Origin: Protonemura montana
Taxonomy: Eukaryota > Arthropoda > Insecta > Plecoptera > Nemouridae
Reading direction: 5' to 3'
NCBI GenBank assembly: GCA_947568835.1
Contig: OX387607.1
Span: 9,687,701-9,751,700 of the forward strand
DNA length: 64,000 nt
Positions within the stretch are counted from its first letter, which is position 1; every line of letters starts with the position of its first letter. The notes beneath the pieces are model-generated. The model made no database searches. It worked only from the letters and a program-made list of their open reading frames with translations, and was not told where the DNA came from. The position numbers were made by a program, and so were the translations under genes. Shown one piece after another: positions 23,181 through 37,040 of the stretch.

Positions 23181-26100
23181 AATGTGTGTTTCATTACACG
23201 AAGCATGAAACTTATAAATTAAACATTAGATTTGATTTAGATATGTAACAATAAAATCAACATCAACGTGAAATTGTAAGAAATTGCTTCAAGACAACTT
23301 TTAATTACTGTCAGAGAGAGTTTTTCACCATGTAGACATTTTTATGTGGCTATCGATCATTAGGTTGTTATTTCGACCAATTGAAAGAAAATTGCAAGTA
23401 GTATTTTTCACACGATATTTCTCACTGTAACACGCATTTTTTTTTAGTTTTCTTGGCGTTTTTCTTCTGATAAAAGCTTCAGTTCAGAGACTACGAAAAT
23501 CAATACACACGTTTGGCACAAAATCGATTGCGGACGCCTGCAAAAGTCAATTGCTTGGCTAACTACTTTCAGCAACAATCTCCGTTACAAAATAAAACCC
23601 GCATTAATTCTGTTCTCAACACTCGCGTAAACGGAGTAAAAGTATTCTCGTTGATGACTCGGTTCACATCGCCCGTTGTTCTAAGATTGAAGAAGAAGGA
23701 GCTCACCGCCGTCGCCGCTGCAATCTTAGCTGTGAGGGGTTTTTAAAAAAAGGGGTGGGGCACACCATCAAGCACCAGTTAAAAAAGGGAGGCAAAGGGA
23801 TCTCAATTTTTAAAAACACCCCCCTTGCCTATGCTACCCCGCAATACCCCCGCACTGCATTTTCCCTCCAGCGCGTTCCTGCTTCGCTTCCCTGTTCCTT
23901 CTTCGCCTTCTTTTCCTCCAACCCTTCATCCACCCGCCGATCCCCCCAACCCCCTTGCCTCCGCCCTTCCGCGAGGAAAGAAACCCCGTCGAAACTTTCT
24001 TGGATGAAGCACTAATACCAATAGATAGGCGGGAATTCATGCTTACCGTTTTTCAATTTAAAGACAGTCAACATTTCTGAGTGAAAACGAACAGATTTAC
24101 CTTTAAATTAGTAACCGTTTCAAAATATATTACTAATCAATCTTATGTAAAAACAATCTGCTTCAACTGATTCATATTTTCAATATGTCCACAAACGCAA
24201 AACGTTGAAGAAAGCACCCCACTAGAGTTGTCACAACTGGAAAAACGGTTTCTTGAAAAACTCCACCCGATCCAATGGCATACCCCATGCAACCCTTTCT
24301 TGTTCACCTCATTAGCATATACCCCTTGATCTCCTTCTCACCTCCCCTTACCCCCTCAGTCTTGGCGCTCTCATTTCATCCCCTCCACTCTCCAGATCGG
24401 CAGACTTTTTTTGTCATCAACACCCAAGAAATTCATCAGAACCAATGAGAATTAAGAGCTGTAACTTAGAAGAGCACAGTCGCTTGGTATTGTTCGACTT
24501 TGTTCGGGTTTCTCTGTGGTTTTGCTTCAAAGAAGGTTGATTTTTGTGACGGTATTGTCTTAAAAAGACTGACTTTGAAGTATTCTTCGACAAGTGAACG
24601 AGCCCCGCTGACTTGATTTTTGGAATCACAGATGACCCGCGAACCTTAGAGCATACAAAAATATCTTTTCGTTTTTGTTGTATATATATCTTTTTTGCAT
24701 TTTTAAATATTTATAATTTAACTTATTTTTGTTCTTCCATGCCATTTTTATATCATTGAGATTTGAGGGTCAGTTTTTAAACGACCAGTTAATTTAAGAT
24801 AACTACCAGTTTACGACTCATTTCCACTGTTCAGAGCCAATCAGATGCTTATATTTCCAGTTGCTAACCGGACATTGCAAAATTGACCCTAATACACACA
24901 GCAAATATTTGTCTCCTTTATGTGAGAAATTGATATGTTGTACTTGTACGCAAATGTGATATAACTTAAAATAAGTACTTTTATCCGCACCATCGCAAGC
25001 TCGAAACAGAAATATCGCAGGGTGTCGCACTAGCAATGTCTAAAGGGTGCTAAAGTTTCACGAAAACTCTTACTATGTGGGTGTAGGTTGTAAGGGGTGC
25101 AGGGGGTTGGGGGTTGAATATGGCTACAATCTTTCTCAAATGTCATGAACCACTCCACCATCAAAATGCGATGAAAAGGGCGAGAACGAATCGTCAAAAA
25201 TAGATTTTTCCAAGCGCGTGTATATGTGCGTGAAGAAAAGCCTCTGTTTCGTATATTTATCTTGAATCAAGAAAGAAAATATTTATTTTGCTCTTATTTT
25301 TTTTTTCTAGTCGACGATGAATATAAATTTCTACTACGAGATACTTTCAACCTCTTTACGATGAGTTTTCTTTTTTTTTTTTTCTTCGAGGACATCTCAA
25401 TGGAAACTGCCCACAAGTATTGCAACAACTTTTCAACGACTTTATTTTTTTCATTTCTTCGATAAAACTGTAACATTTGAATGAAACCAAGCAGACCTTT
25501 TAGAATTGGGCGCATTTTCTCGCAAGGCAAACTTGCAGCTTTGGTCAACGAGGCTCTCCACAAAAAATGTGCCCGCTTGTTTACAATATGCCTGCATAAA
25601 AATTGTTCGGGTCTCATCTTTCAGTGGCCAAATAATTATCATCGATCGTCTTTTCTGTCTTTCTTAGAGAGAAATATGATGTCCTCAAGCGTCATATCTC
25701 AGGCATGTCTTATTTGACATCTGTAATTTATCACAAAGATGATAAAAAATAAACGCAAGACTTGAAAAATATTAGAATGATGGATCATCTTCAAAGTTCA
25801 GGCGCTTATCTATTCGGGAGCAGAGATTTTTGGAAAACTTTGTTAATTTAAAGATTTTGTTTTCGTTCCTTTTGTTGTCCAAAGCTATCTTAAACTGCAG
25901 TTAGTCCGCATTAAAATGGCAGTGAAACCAAACATATCGGCAATATACTTATAGCTACTTGGAACTTTGCCCCTACGCCCTTTGGGAACCTCCCTTATTC
26001 CCAGAAAGATTTTCTTAAATCGTATCCACATTGATTACTACGGTACATCGCCCTATTTTCTTTTTTCTTGTAACCAAATTGCAATATTATAACGACCAAG

Positions 26101-26505
26101 TAGCCACACGCGGATTTTCCAGACTCTTTCCTCAGATACGTCCGAATGATTATGGCGGGTGTTTTAATTATTTTGAATACGCAGTTTTTCTTGATTTTTT
26201 CTAATTAAGCAGTAAAAACTCACCAGAATACCAAAATCACAGTGAAAATAAGGACATACATATTATTTTTATGTCTATTCCACAACTAGATGACACAATA
26301 TATTCCAGTGCATAACACACGGTTTATATCATGGCAACGTATTCAACAATAAAACAAATTGAACATGCGCCGCAGTAATCAAAGTCATGTAGCAAGAAAG
26401 ATCTTATATTAAAAAAATGTATATGCACAAACAAAAACTATTTAAAATTTAAACAATTTATACCATGAAAAATTGTAACAATTATAATTAAAAATTGTAC
26501 TATTT
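23181..26505. other. Non-coding stretch, no supported gene
   Basis: AT-rich, with a pyrimidine-rich patch at about 23815-23990 (CCTTCTTC/CCTCC strings) that keeps several frames open. No family signature. Confidence 0.55.
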
Positions 26506-26510
26506 GTGGT

Positions 26511-26692
26511 TCTCTTGTTATTGGAAAATTGTCAGGACTGCTTTAACCCTTGAAAAAGTAACAGGTACAAGTTACGAAACGTTGGGAAATGTTGTTGTTT
26601 TTTGCTTAGCATTCAAAACCCCGTTGAAATAGTTTTTGTAAAAACTAGCGCTAAGGTTAGATAAAGTAGACATGAGTCTAAAAACTATTATA
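26511..26692 (+). repeat. Half copy of the 17.8-kb palindromic element
   Basis: It matches the centre and right arm of the element at 17790-18068 (GTTATTGGAAAATTGTCAGG, ACCCTTGAAAAAGTAAC, GTTACGAAACGTTGGG, TTTGCTTAGCATTCAAAACC). It then continues into the outer end AACTAGCGCTAAGGTTAGAT that is missing on the right side of the 17.8-kb copy. The opposite arm is absent. Confidence 0.75.
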
Positions 26693-29600
26693 CGCATATA
26701 ATAAATACTAATTGCCCAGTTTTTAATGCTGATTTATGTCTAAAAAGTAAAAACTACTCTAGCGCTAGATCTAAATTTGCAAACAAATATCTTCTGGTTA
26801 TAAAGGTTACCATTAACTACCAGTCGGTTTTTTTGATATTTTTTTCCTGGAATAATTTTGCAACCGAATTCACTCCCAATTACGCCTCATATCCAACATC
26901 TTGCTGCTCTATTCAAGCTAAAATCTTTCCGAGGTAAAATCCAGACAGCCAGCCACGCAATATGCAAAGCGAAATCACCAAAAGAAATGCAGAATCACTT
27001 GAATTCTGTCCCGTCTTTCAGCCAGCATTCTGCCAATCTCTAGCGCTTTAGTGTCCAACATATCACAATAGCGCGCAGCGAAGAGCAGACAAAGATGGCA
27101 AGAGATGCAGAGAGAGATATAAGAGAGTATGAGGGGAAAAAAAAGAAAAAAATAATAATCCCGGCAGCGAATTTTAATATTCGTTTTCTTGGTGCTTCTT
27201 CCACCCTTCATCCCTAGCTGCTTTGTGCTTCAATTCATCCCAAGCGTCGCTCCCTTCGGGGTGGTCGTTTCCACGGACCCTGCTCTGGAGATGCGGGAAA
27301 AAACAGGCATCAGGGAACTCTTTTCAATAGTTGTATAACGTTCTGGAAATGTGGAAATTTTAAAGAGCAACAAAGGACATTTTTGAGTTCTCACTTGTGT
27401 GTTAATTATCGTCTTGCAGTTTTGGCTTCTCATCATTAAATTTATTGAAAATGGACAAATTTTCCAACCCTGTGGCGTAATTACAATTTCAAATAGTATT
27501 TTCAGAAGTTCTCAGCTTGGCTCTACACACAAAGTAATGCCTATAGACTACATTTGCTATGCATCCTTTTTTTACTATTTTTTGACATAGGTACATTCGT
27601 TACCTTATCAAGAGTAAAATCGCAAAATTAGTTGAAATTTCAAAGTCTGGATGGTGAAATACAATTTTTTTATAACTGAAGTTCATGTAAAAAAATGGTA
27701 AGCACGGGTCATAAAATCATTATTTGAACTCCCCATTGACTGCCCTTATGTTAGCTCACTAGCTTGAGACTATTTGAGAAAAGTTCTCCATCTCCAATGA
27801 ATGATACAAACTATTTAACGCATTTCCCTATTAACATGCCTGTCCAACGGCACTCCCATGCAGTTAACCCCACACACTTCCCCACGAACACCAAGCAAAA
27901 CCGGAAACATGCTTCAACGCTTTCCATATTTTCCGATCCCTCGCCACGCGATCGTCACTTAAATCTCATCCCTCATCACCCCTCATCACCCCTCATCACC
28001 CCCTAGCATCCATCCCCCTATATCACCGTGGAAACGAGATACCTCTCATCATTCACCTGGATGCTGCTAACCGTATCCATGGTAACAGGCACCGACTGAT
28101 AAACACACCGATCATCAGGCCAATTCTGCATGCCAACGAATTCTATTTTCTACTTATTTCATATCGACGTCTAGACAAAATCTGCTAGACTAAAATTACT
28201 ACGACTTTCTCAAGTTTTTCGCTGTTTTTTAATATAATTTCCTTACTTTTAAGTTGAACCGCACTGCACTTGATCTGGGTAAACATTTGAAATCAACTAT
28301 CAAATATCTATTCCCTGGTTCTGTTTATTCGGAAGCCTGATTGTCTTCATTTCAATTCCCTCTCTAAGCCCCGCGCAAGTGAACTTACACAAACAGTGTG
28401 CGATAATAATAAGTAATTAATTTATAATCTCTCACGGAGAGCATAGTGTTGGAGAGACTCGAAAGTAAACGAGCGCGAACAATACCGAAGGCGGTTGATC
28501 TGCATTGAACAAAACTATACTGTAAGGCATCGCGCACAATCGGTTAAGTCGCATTAGGACAACCAAGAATAAGACTTTCTATAGTGTCAGCCTCTTGTAT
28601 TAAATACAGTGAGATATAAAGGCGAGCCCGCAATTGCTTAGAAATCAGTAAAACTCGTTTTCTCTTCACCGCGCTGTCAACACTCGATCACCATTGTCTG
28701 TATATCTTCGTTGACAACCCAGCGCTCTTTGGATAACATAGAGCAACCCCCCTTCCACCCCTGACGCGTTACCCCACCCACCCCAAGACTACCACCTTTG
28801 TTAGTGGTGGCCCAATACCAAAGCCCCACCGACGATATATAATATAGAACAAGCTTCTTCTTATTACGTCAGGAACAACATTGACAAACCTTAAGACGAA
28901 TTTCTCTTGGTTTTGTTTGTTTGCTATGTCGTATACAGAAGATTAATTTCAATTTGGAGCTATATCGTCATCGTCGAGGAATAATGGAGCCGGAATCGAG
29001 CGTTGGCTTCATGGGGTTTGCTCGTGTGTGTGTGGGTTTCGTGGACCCACGCTGGGTTTACAATTTAAACGTCAAATGCCGACTGGTCGGAGATTTTGAA
29101 AGCGTTTTGGGAGGGATGAAGTTTGTGTGTTGGGCTGTTTGTTTTGTACGTTATTTTGAGATAAAGAAGGTAAACGAGGAAAATTATGAAAGTAAGAACC
29201 GTGGATGAGATGAGGCTAGACCTTTGCAAGAGGAACGTTTTGATTTTAAATTGTTAAAATAACAAAAGCTTATGGTATCATTCGAAGCGCTTCTGATTTC
29301 GTTGGGTTCGGTTTTACAGTATTTTTTCACTCATATTTAAGCTCTTGAATTTCCAAAACAGCTGGCTTTCACTGAATATGGTTGGTTGTTGCCATGGCAA
29401 TTAATTTAACTCCCACTTTATTTATAGGTTAAGACAATTTTAATACTTGTCCTTAGAGTATTGTTCGCAGATTTCCACTTATAACGCCATGAACTTGCCA
29501 TTTGCAACTGGCGCCAATAGAAATCAGTTAAGGCCAGTTCAATGTCCACTGGTACCATTACAAATCACACGATAACTTAAGGAATTCCAGTTGAGTAGCC

Positions 29601-30820
29601 ATTATTGTTAATATTGGAAATCCTTCCTTAGCATCTTTGTAGTCAGAAACGTATTTACTGCCATGCCAGTTTTAGCATTTTTTGTAAAACGTTCTGTTTA
29701 TTTGTTTCAGTTTTCTAAAACGAAAAAAACTACCCATTTGCGACTCTTCCATCAACGGAAAAATCGACACAAGCGCCACAACGACAAAAAGAAAAACTAC
29801 AGTCTCACAAGTATAAAACAAACAAAAAATCATTTAACTCAAAAAAAGCGAGTGACAACCACCGCAAAACTTAACAGTACATGCGTGTAAAAGACTACTC
29901 ACCTTATAACAATAATCACCATTTGCATTCTCATTTAAGTCATAACATTTCTGTGTATATAGCCATCATCATGTGACATACTGCGTGTCATAATCATCTC
30001 ATGCTCCATCTATTACAAGACCCTCGCTCTTTTAACGCCATTTGAAATATGTGAAAACAAGGCTCTTGCAGCCTTCCACGCAATGGAACTTTTATTGCGA
30101 AATTCAAGACAGAGACATGCCGTTTCCTCCGTTCTGTATACATACTGGTGCTATGTGGAGGCATCCTTATGGTGAATGTCTTCCCTTGCGTAAGAATTGT
30201 GATGTTTATATGAAGACGCTTTTTAACGATCTTGTGTGGTATTACCGGGATCGTAAAGAGAATAAGACGTTGTTTTTGTGTAATGGTAATGTTGGTATAC
30301 GACATGTTAGGGGAAGGGAAGTGGTGTGATGACGGTTGGAAAATTTCGAGAAATAGATTTTTTTTTTTCGAGATAGGAGAAAGATTTTGGTTTGCAATAG
30401 GATTAGGAAAAATGAAATATCAAGGGTAGGGAATTGATTGAAAGCGGTGTTCGTGATAAATCCGTATTGGAAATGTGATAGAACTTGAAAAGCTTATTTA
30501 TTTTCATGATTTTACCACAGTTATACTGATGAAATACCTCTCCGATGACTTTTCATATCTTTGAAAATGAATTAACTCAATTCGAATGATGGCTCTCAAC
30601 CTTAAAATTATAACATGGCTTTTGAGAAAAAAGAAAATGTAGATATTCCGTGGATTTGCGTGTGTGCAAATAGCATGTACCATGCTTTATAACCAAAGAA
30701 AATAAAAAATAAATAAAATCCTCTGAGAAAATATTCACGAGGAAGGAATCACAAAAATTGGACATGCACGTCAATGCATCTATTATTTGTTTGGAACGTA
30801 CAAAAACTGTCACCCTCTAG
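26693..30820. other. Non-coding stretch, no supported gene
   Basis: AT-rich. AACTACTCTAGCGCTAG at about 26753-26769 may be another end of the palindromic family. A 10-bp tandem repeat (CCCCTCATCA type) lies at 27965-28001. No exon signature. Confidence 0.5.
27965..28001 (+). repeat. 10-bp tandem repeat, about 3.5 units
   Basis: Units of CTCATCACCC repeat head to tail. Confidence 0.85.
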
Positions 30821-30824
30821 TGAC

Positions 30825-31090
30825 AGACGTCGCCGAGAATCAAACGCCGACGCCGACGTCGTGACGTATGGTCGTCGATGTGCGACGCGCGAAAACATCG
30901 GGAAGACGCCGATCGTAGAACAATCAACCGATGATTGAAGTGAGTTTTTTTCTCTCTGTCTACACACTCGACGTCGCGACGCCATAGGGGGAGCGGCGTC
31001 GAAAATCGGGCGTCGAGTGGGAAAGCGTTGACGGGCAGAGCCAATAGACGGAGTTTGGGGACGAAATTTCGGTGGAAATTCCGAGGGAAA
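30825..31090. other. CpG-dense CGTCG/CGACG patch
   Basis: It has an unusual density of CGACG/CGTCG strings, including GCCGACGCCGACGTCGTGAC near 30847 and CGTCGCGACG at 30972-30981. The minus-strand frame here (30817-31095) is Arg/Ser-rich in character and matches no family I know. Confidence 0.5.
30972..30981. other. CGTCGCGACG palindrome, copy 2
   Basis: Perfect 10-bp palindrome in GACGTCGCGACGCC context. Confidence 0.9.
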
Positions 31091-31286
31091 TTCACGAGGG
31101 ACTCGAATTTGAGGGGGAGGTTTTATTTAGATGGTACCTATGTGATGAATTTTGTGGGAAGTGCAACCATTATTTTCAAAATGGAGAAAAGAATTAGAAA
31201 TTAAATTATTTCGAGAGACACTTTACTTGGTGATGGTAAAATGCACCTTACGTTATTTAAGTTCATGTCTTCTTCTCCTTGTTCTT

Positions 31287-31330
31287 AGTTCCTGGCTAAG
31301 TTCCTGGCTAGTACCCAGTTCCTGGCTAAG
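31287..31330 (+). repeat. AGTTCCTGGCTA short tandem repeat
   Basis: Three copies of AGTTCCTGGCTA at 31287, 31299 and about 31317, the last separated by a few bases. Confidence 0.85.
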
Positions 31331-34300
31331 TCAATGTCTGTCTATATTCTATATTTTCTTAACAATTCGTTAGAAGTAATGCTAAGTAACGCTGGGAAAA
31401 CCAAACGCTCAAAACCTACTTGAAGATTAAAAAAACGCCTTTCTGCATTTGATGTACAAAAATACATTAAAACGTTATCAGGAAAATAATAGGTACCTAA
31501 ATTATTTTGTCAATTAAAATTAGCTAAGAAAAAAAGTTATGTTATTTTATTTCAGTTCAGTTAAATCAAATCAAACTTGAACGATGGTAACAAATTAAAA
31601 TTAATTACAACCAATGCAAAGTAAAAAAGTAAACGCACGTTATTGTTTTTGAACTATAGACGACAAAAACTATTTTTTCAATCGACATGTACCACAATTT
31701 TTTTCGCAAATTCATGCGAAAATAAAAAAATTCCAAACGTACACAATATAACTTAACCATACAAAAAAAACTCCATTCCCCAAAAAACCAACATATTCAA
31801 CATCTCAAACCCCCATTGAAACACAGCCCTTTTGTTCCAGACGTGACTTCAACGAAAAAGAGTCGCCATTGCTTTGATCCTCATAGTCCTGTGACGACGC
31901 TCGACCCCTTCGTCGCCCATGGGGTGGACTTGGATACCCCTTCGACCCCCTAGCCTGTGGTCACCCCAGCGTGGGGGCGGCGAGCGAAGAGGGCAGGGAG
32001 CCGAGGGGAGCGAAGATCGTTAGGTCGAGTCGAGGGCAAAACCACCCTTCCTTTCCGAAGAAGAGGACGCCATCTTTCTTAGCACCTTATTTACAAGTGT
32101 GCTGGGATACACTCAGGTTAGGATTCTGCTAGACCGTTTTATGGGGGTGATTTTGAATGTGGAAACGGTGTGGGAGGATAGATATTTGATGAAAAGGGAG
32201 TAGGTTTAACTTCCAAATCATGAGGTATTTTCGGAGAAAGCAAAATTCTTCCCTGATAAAAATTATAGTTAATGTGTGATGTTTTAGTTGTTAAAAGTAA
32301 TCACTTTTATGTTTAAATTTTAACATGTTTGTACATATGGTCCTGTGTCAAAATATTTTTTTCTTGTTTTAAATTTTACAATTTTACAACATCTCTTCTA
32401 ATAATTTTCTAAAACTCTTTACAATATTTATTATTCGTTGAACTAATCACTTTCCACTCTTTCACACCTCTTTCAAGAATTCTAATTCGTTTCTTGCCCA
32501 ATTTTCTTACAACTCTGGCAATCATATAAAAAAATTAAAACATAATTTTTCGTTTTACAGATGAAAAATAATTTTTCGTTTTACAGATGAAAAATATAAT
32601 CTTTCATTGTAATGAATAAAATTGATTGCAAAATGCCAAATCATACATTTACCTGATAGGATATAATCAGATTTTTCTCTTAAAAATGCATTAAAATTTT
32701 AATTACCTTTGGTTTATTTTGTTAATTTAAATTATTTCGGCACCGAACGTTCAGCGTACCCAAGCATTTCTTGTGGTACATTGATACAGTACGTTCGAAA
32801 AGTCACAATGAATCACTTGTTTTCCATTGAAACCAATTTGAAGAACACAATATCACAGTTTATGAGATGTTTTTAGCTGATACGACCAAAGGGTCGCTAA
32901 CACAACCAAATGAAAGAATTAAAACAAAACTAAAACTTGACACTGCACCTTTGTTCATTGACGCTCTAAATCTCATAATCAAATCATTATCACAGCGAAA
33001 ACGACATAATTTCTTTCCCGAATAGTAAAAAACGAAGTAATTCCTATGAGCATTTGCTGCAAATTTTTGTGTTACATATATAGGTAACGTTGAAAAAAAA
33101 ACTACTGCAGCGAACTCTGTCCTCCATTAATTAAAATAAGTGAGTGGGACTGAATGGGAACTCCTCGTAGATACGTGTACACCCAGAATCGTTCTAGCGT
33201 GCAGGAAATATGTTCACTTGAAATGTGCACGGTTGAAGGGTTAATTTAGTAATTAGCCAGTAATGTCAAAAAAAAAAACCACGCGCCGGCGAGTTTTTGG
33301 TTTGGTTACCTCTCACAGCAAGGCCAGAATTTATTTTTTTGCTTAGTACGAATTAGAAAACGGGTAAAAATGCGAATCTAGAAATAAAGAATACAAGGAA
33401 TAGAAATGTGTAAATGAAAATATGTACAAGTACATTTTTGTAAAGGCAACAAGATCATTTTTTCCTGCAAATAACCACAAAGAGCGAGATAAATATAAAT
33501 TTATGTATAGAAAAAGAGTGCGGAAAGAGAGAGAACGAGAAACCCACTTACAGAATTTCAGCTAATTACAAGAAAAGCATTACAAAATAAAATAAAACGC
33601 AAAAATCCACTCGAAAATTTCAAACGAATCTCGTATATAAAATGCCGTATAATTTCAACGTTTCCTCTTCCTCTGTGTACGCAGTTTTTTTTTTTCCTTT
33701 TCTCCACCCGGGCAACATTTTGTTTTTTCTACTTGGCTAATTTATTAATTAATAACTACTTAACATCTTGGATGGGCTCTCATTAATCAAGGTAAGGACG
33801 ACCTATAACAAGGTTTGACATCAATTTTCTGTCGACTGAAGTCTACGTTGCTAAGGCAAGGTGGTAAGAGGTGTGGGGTAGGGGAACGTGGTAGCGAGCC
33901 AAAGGGGGGTTATTTTCGCCCTTATTAGGTAGTAGCTAGAACCAGCTAATTTGTCCCCTAATTAAAATTACATTCACTGTTTTTCGAGGCATACAGAAAT
34001 ATGAGCATAATCGATTCACGCATGACTGAAACGCATAATTGGCACAAACTACGCTGCTACTTGAATAGTGTCTAGTTTTTAAGGACTAATTAGGAAACGA
34101 GACTGTGAAACGCGTTCAATAAAGATAAGTAGATTTTTTTTTTTAATTATTGTATGATTATGACGATTGAAATGAATGCGTTGTTTATAATTACTGGTGT
34201 GATCGGAATTTTGATGGCAAAGGAAGCAATTAAAATCGCGTTGACAAATGGAATTCAGTGCAGGGGTGCAAAACAAATTGTCTGCCAGCAGCTTCAGCCA

Positions 34301-34719
34301 TTGGAAAATAAACAAATGGTTAAATAGTGAATGAATGTTTCAGATAAAAGAGATAATATTCTTATAAACGTTGATTTGATGACTTTTCTATTTAAAATTA
34401 AACAATTTCATACAGTTGATAATTGAGTGTAACTTCAATGGCACTCTTCTTTGGTTGAATCTTGTTATTCAAATTTCAATTAAAATAATGTTTCATTTGT
34501 CAACGAAATTAAGACAACACCTGCCATTTTTTATGCTCCTCCATTCACAGAAAATAAGCACAAGTCAAATATTTTCTTGTAGTATGCACAATATGTTCAA
34601 GCACTCTATGCAAAAATTAGCTTTATGGACTGTATCGAAGCAATGTATAAACAAATACCACATTAAAAAGTGGATTATGCAGTAACTAGTATAACTTTTA
34701 TACAAATACAGGTGTTGCC
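31331..34719. other. Non-coding stretch, no supported gene
   Basis: Very AT-rich except a GC-rich patch at about 31850-32060 with CGACGCTCGA and CGGCGAGCGA strings. Contains a 26-bp tandem duplication (32542-32593). Confidence 0.55.
32542..32593 (+). repeat. Exact 26-bp tandem duplication
   Basis: Two identical adjacent units beginning ATAATTTTTCGTTTTACAGA. The TTTTACAG inside resembles a splice acceptor but no exon follows. Confidence 0.9.
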
Positions 34720-35020
34720 CTTAAATCCAGTTGTGCAGAGCAAAACCTGGCCACTCCTCCTCCATGACATGCCTGCCCCTGAACGCGGCCCGCAGAACAG
34801 TCTGGCACCTCCACCACCATGAAATATTTGCCTCTGAACGCAGCCCGCAGAACAGTCTGGCACCTCCACCACCATGAAGTGCTTGCCCCTGAACGCAACC
34901 CCCAGAACAGCCTGGCACCTCCACCACCATGAAGTGCTTGCTCCTGAACGCCGCCCGCAGAACAGTCTGGCACCTCCACCACGACGAAGTATTTACCCCC
35001 GAACGCAGCCCGCACAGCGC
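34720..35020 (-). repeat. 55-bp minisatellite, about five units, stop-free in three minus-strand frames
   Basis: The string CGCAGAACAG (or one-base variants) recurs ending at 34800, 34855, 34910 and 34965, with a decayed copy ending at 35020: period exactly 55. The unit includes CTGGCACCTCCACCACCATG. Since 55 is not a multiple of 3 and the unit has no minus-strand stop, all three minus frames stay open over it. They give rotating Gly/Trp/Cys-rich nonsense peptides. It is GC-rich in AT-rich surroundings. Confidence 0.9.
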
Positions 35021-36870
35021 AATTTAATTTGAATTTATCTAAAAGTCCTGGACAGATGAGGTGACATGATCAGATTCAATCGGAAGTGTGATTCAACACA
35101 AAGAGGCGTCGTATTTTAGACATTTCTACCATTTGCCAAGCAACACTTTTTTTTCGTAACCACTAATTGAAATATCCTGCATATTTTAACAGCAAAAAAG
35201 CTTTATTAAACAGAGTTTAAAAGAATGTTTTACTGGAGGAAGTCCGAAGGCTATAGAGTCTCAAAATTGATCTTCAGTGTATCTTCAGAAAGATTAATAT
35301 TGGCACTACCTGTACATACAGGCGAAATTTTTGTTTTACTAGAAAGCTCCAATTTCAAAGAACTGTCTGAATTTGGTTGCAGTGGATCTTATGGCAAAAA
35401 TTGGTCGAGATGGCCTTAAAATTGGTGCTTCTAACAAAAAGTATAGGTAAGCCACCTACATTTAAACGTGATTGCAGAAGGAAAATACCTGAAATACTGT
35501 CAAACCATTCACTGCATTCGTTGTACACCATACATAGTTTACAAAATAACCCGCTCCAGAACAAAATACCCCTGGACAAATAAAAAAATCTTCAGTCTGT
35601 TGTACCAAAAACTATAAACTTGAGCAGTTGCACAGGTCGAGCCACAACAGAGCACCGTAGACCTCGACGCAGGCGTCGGCGTCGCCGTACCATCTGGCTA
35701 TCAGACGTGCTCCAATGTCCTTAATTGTTAATTACTACTCATTAAGGGATGTAATCATTTAGCAAGCCTTTCGTATGCTTACCCTGTAGCCAGGGTGCAA
35801 CGGGTACGGTCTATACGTGGCTAGGGATGTCGAACTTTTGGACCCCTAGACTGGCTCATCGTCTTAAGTTTAGGGGATGAAATTGTTTATTATACATTTT
35901 GTACCTCGGTAAGAGTAGTTAAGGTGTGTTTACACGTAAGTAATTTTCATGAAGGCTATAGGTAGTGTAATGTAAGTCAGATGTTATGGAAAGGGTACGT
36001 GGTGTGGGAAGGAAGGTAAATGGACCACCGATATGGTTGTTATGAGTTAGAAGGGAGATTAATCGGTTTTAGCTAGAGATTTTGGGAACGTGTTGTGTGT
36101 ACAAGTTTGGAAGACACGAAAGGAAAAAATGGTGGTTTTACTTTGTCTAAACTTTGAGTTTGTGCTGAGGGTAGTGGGATGGGGGATGGGGGGTTACTTT
36201 AAAAGCAGCCTTATCAAATATGAACAAAAAAGACGTTTTGACATACAATTTTAAATAAAAATTTCTGTTATTTTAATACTGGCCATTCTCATTTGACATT
36301 GGTAACTTGAAAATTTCTTAAGTAGCCAATTGATAGAAGACCCAATCAAATCAATCAAAACAGTCTGCATAAAACAGTCTTTACAACAAGAGATCCAATT
36401 TAGCCCGCGCAATGTTCAAGTCCCTTGAATGTTGTGCCGAACGGCGTGCAGAAGTTTCCCCAAGGGTCACGAAATACGAGCGCACTATTGGTCCATCGTG
36501 AAAGGGTGGGGGTGGCGTGAACACACCCCCCGTGTTGGCATGACTACCCCGGGAAGCTGGGTGCCAGAGGGGAGATGAAAAATAGTTGCAAAGAGCAAAA
36601 ATTTCATTTGGATATAGCATTCCAATAGCAGGGCTCAGGAGGGATGCTGTTGTATTATTGTTCTAAGGCAAGTGATCCTTGATGTTTTGTCTTGACGATA
36701 CTCTACCGGTGATGTTAAGTGGAAGTTTAGGAATTCGTATCGATGTCACTGCTTGAATACTGCCAGGAATTTATCAATTCCATGATTGCATTGAGGGTTG
36801 AAAGTCAATATTAATTATTAACGTTAGTGAATTGATGTTTTTCAGTGCTGTTATTTGAAAATAATTAAGG
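35021..36870. other. Non-coding stretch, no supported gene
   Basis: AT-rich. A small CpG patch with GACGCAGGCGTCGGCGTCGC lies near 35669-35688. No exon signature. Confidence 0.55.
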
Positions 36871-36874
36871 GTCT

Positions 36875-37040
36875 GGTTTATAAAGCAGCGCTTAAGTTTC
36901 TCACTGGTGTTTTAAATATTATGAGTCAATCACAGACGGTGTTTTCAGATTTTTTGGTTTTGTTGTCATGGTGATAACTACTTTATCCCCAACTGTTTGG
37001 GGTTAAACTTAAACTCCGCTTAAGCTCTGTCCCAGAATGA
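36875..37040. mobile_element. Family D short inverted-repeat element, second copy
   Basis: Shares GTGTTTTCAGATTTTTTG and the TGATAACTACTTTA/GGGGTTAAACTTAAACTC segments with 20663-20810, the latter partly inverted. The ends carry GCGCTTAAG and CTTAAGC. Diverged copy; boundaries approximate. Confidence 0.45.

Noticed and set aside
23755-24040. Overlapping Ser/Pro-rich and Arg/Gly-rich frames on both strands
   Set aside because: Caused by a pyrimidine-rich low-complexity patch; no conserved motif.
34720-35020. Possible CRISPR-like or coding repeat array
   Set aside because: Units are contiguous 55-bp tandem copies without distinct spacers, and the frame rotates between units; it is a minisatellite.
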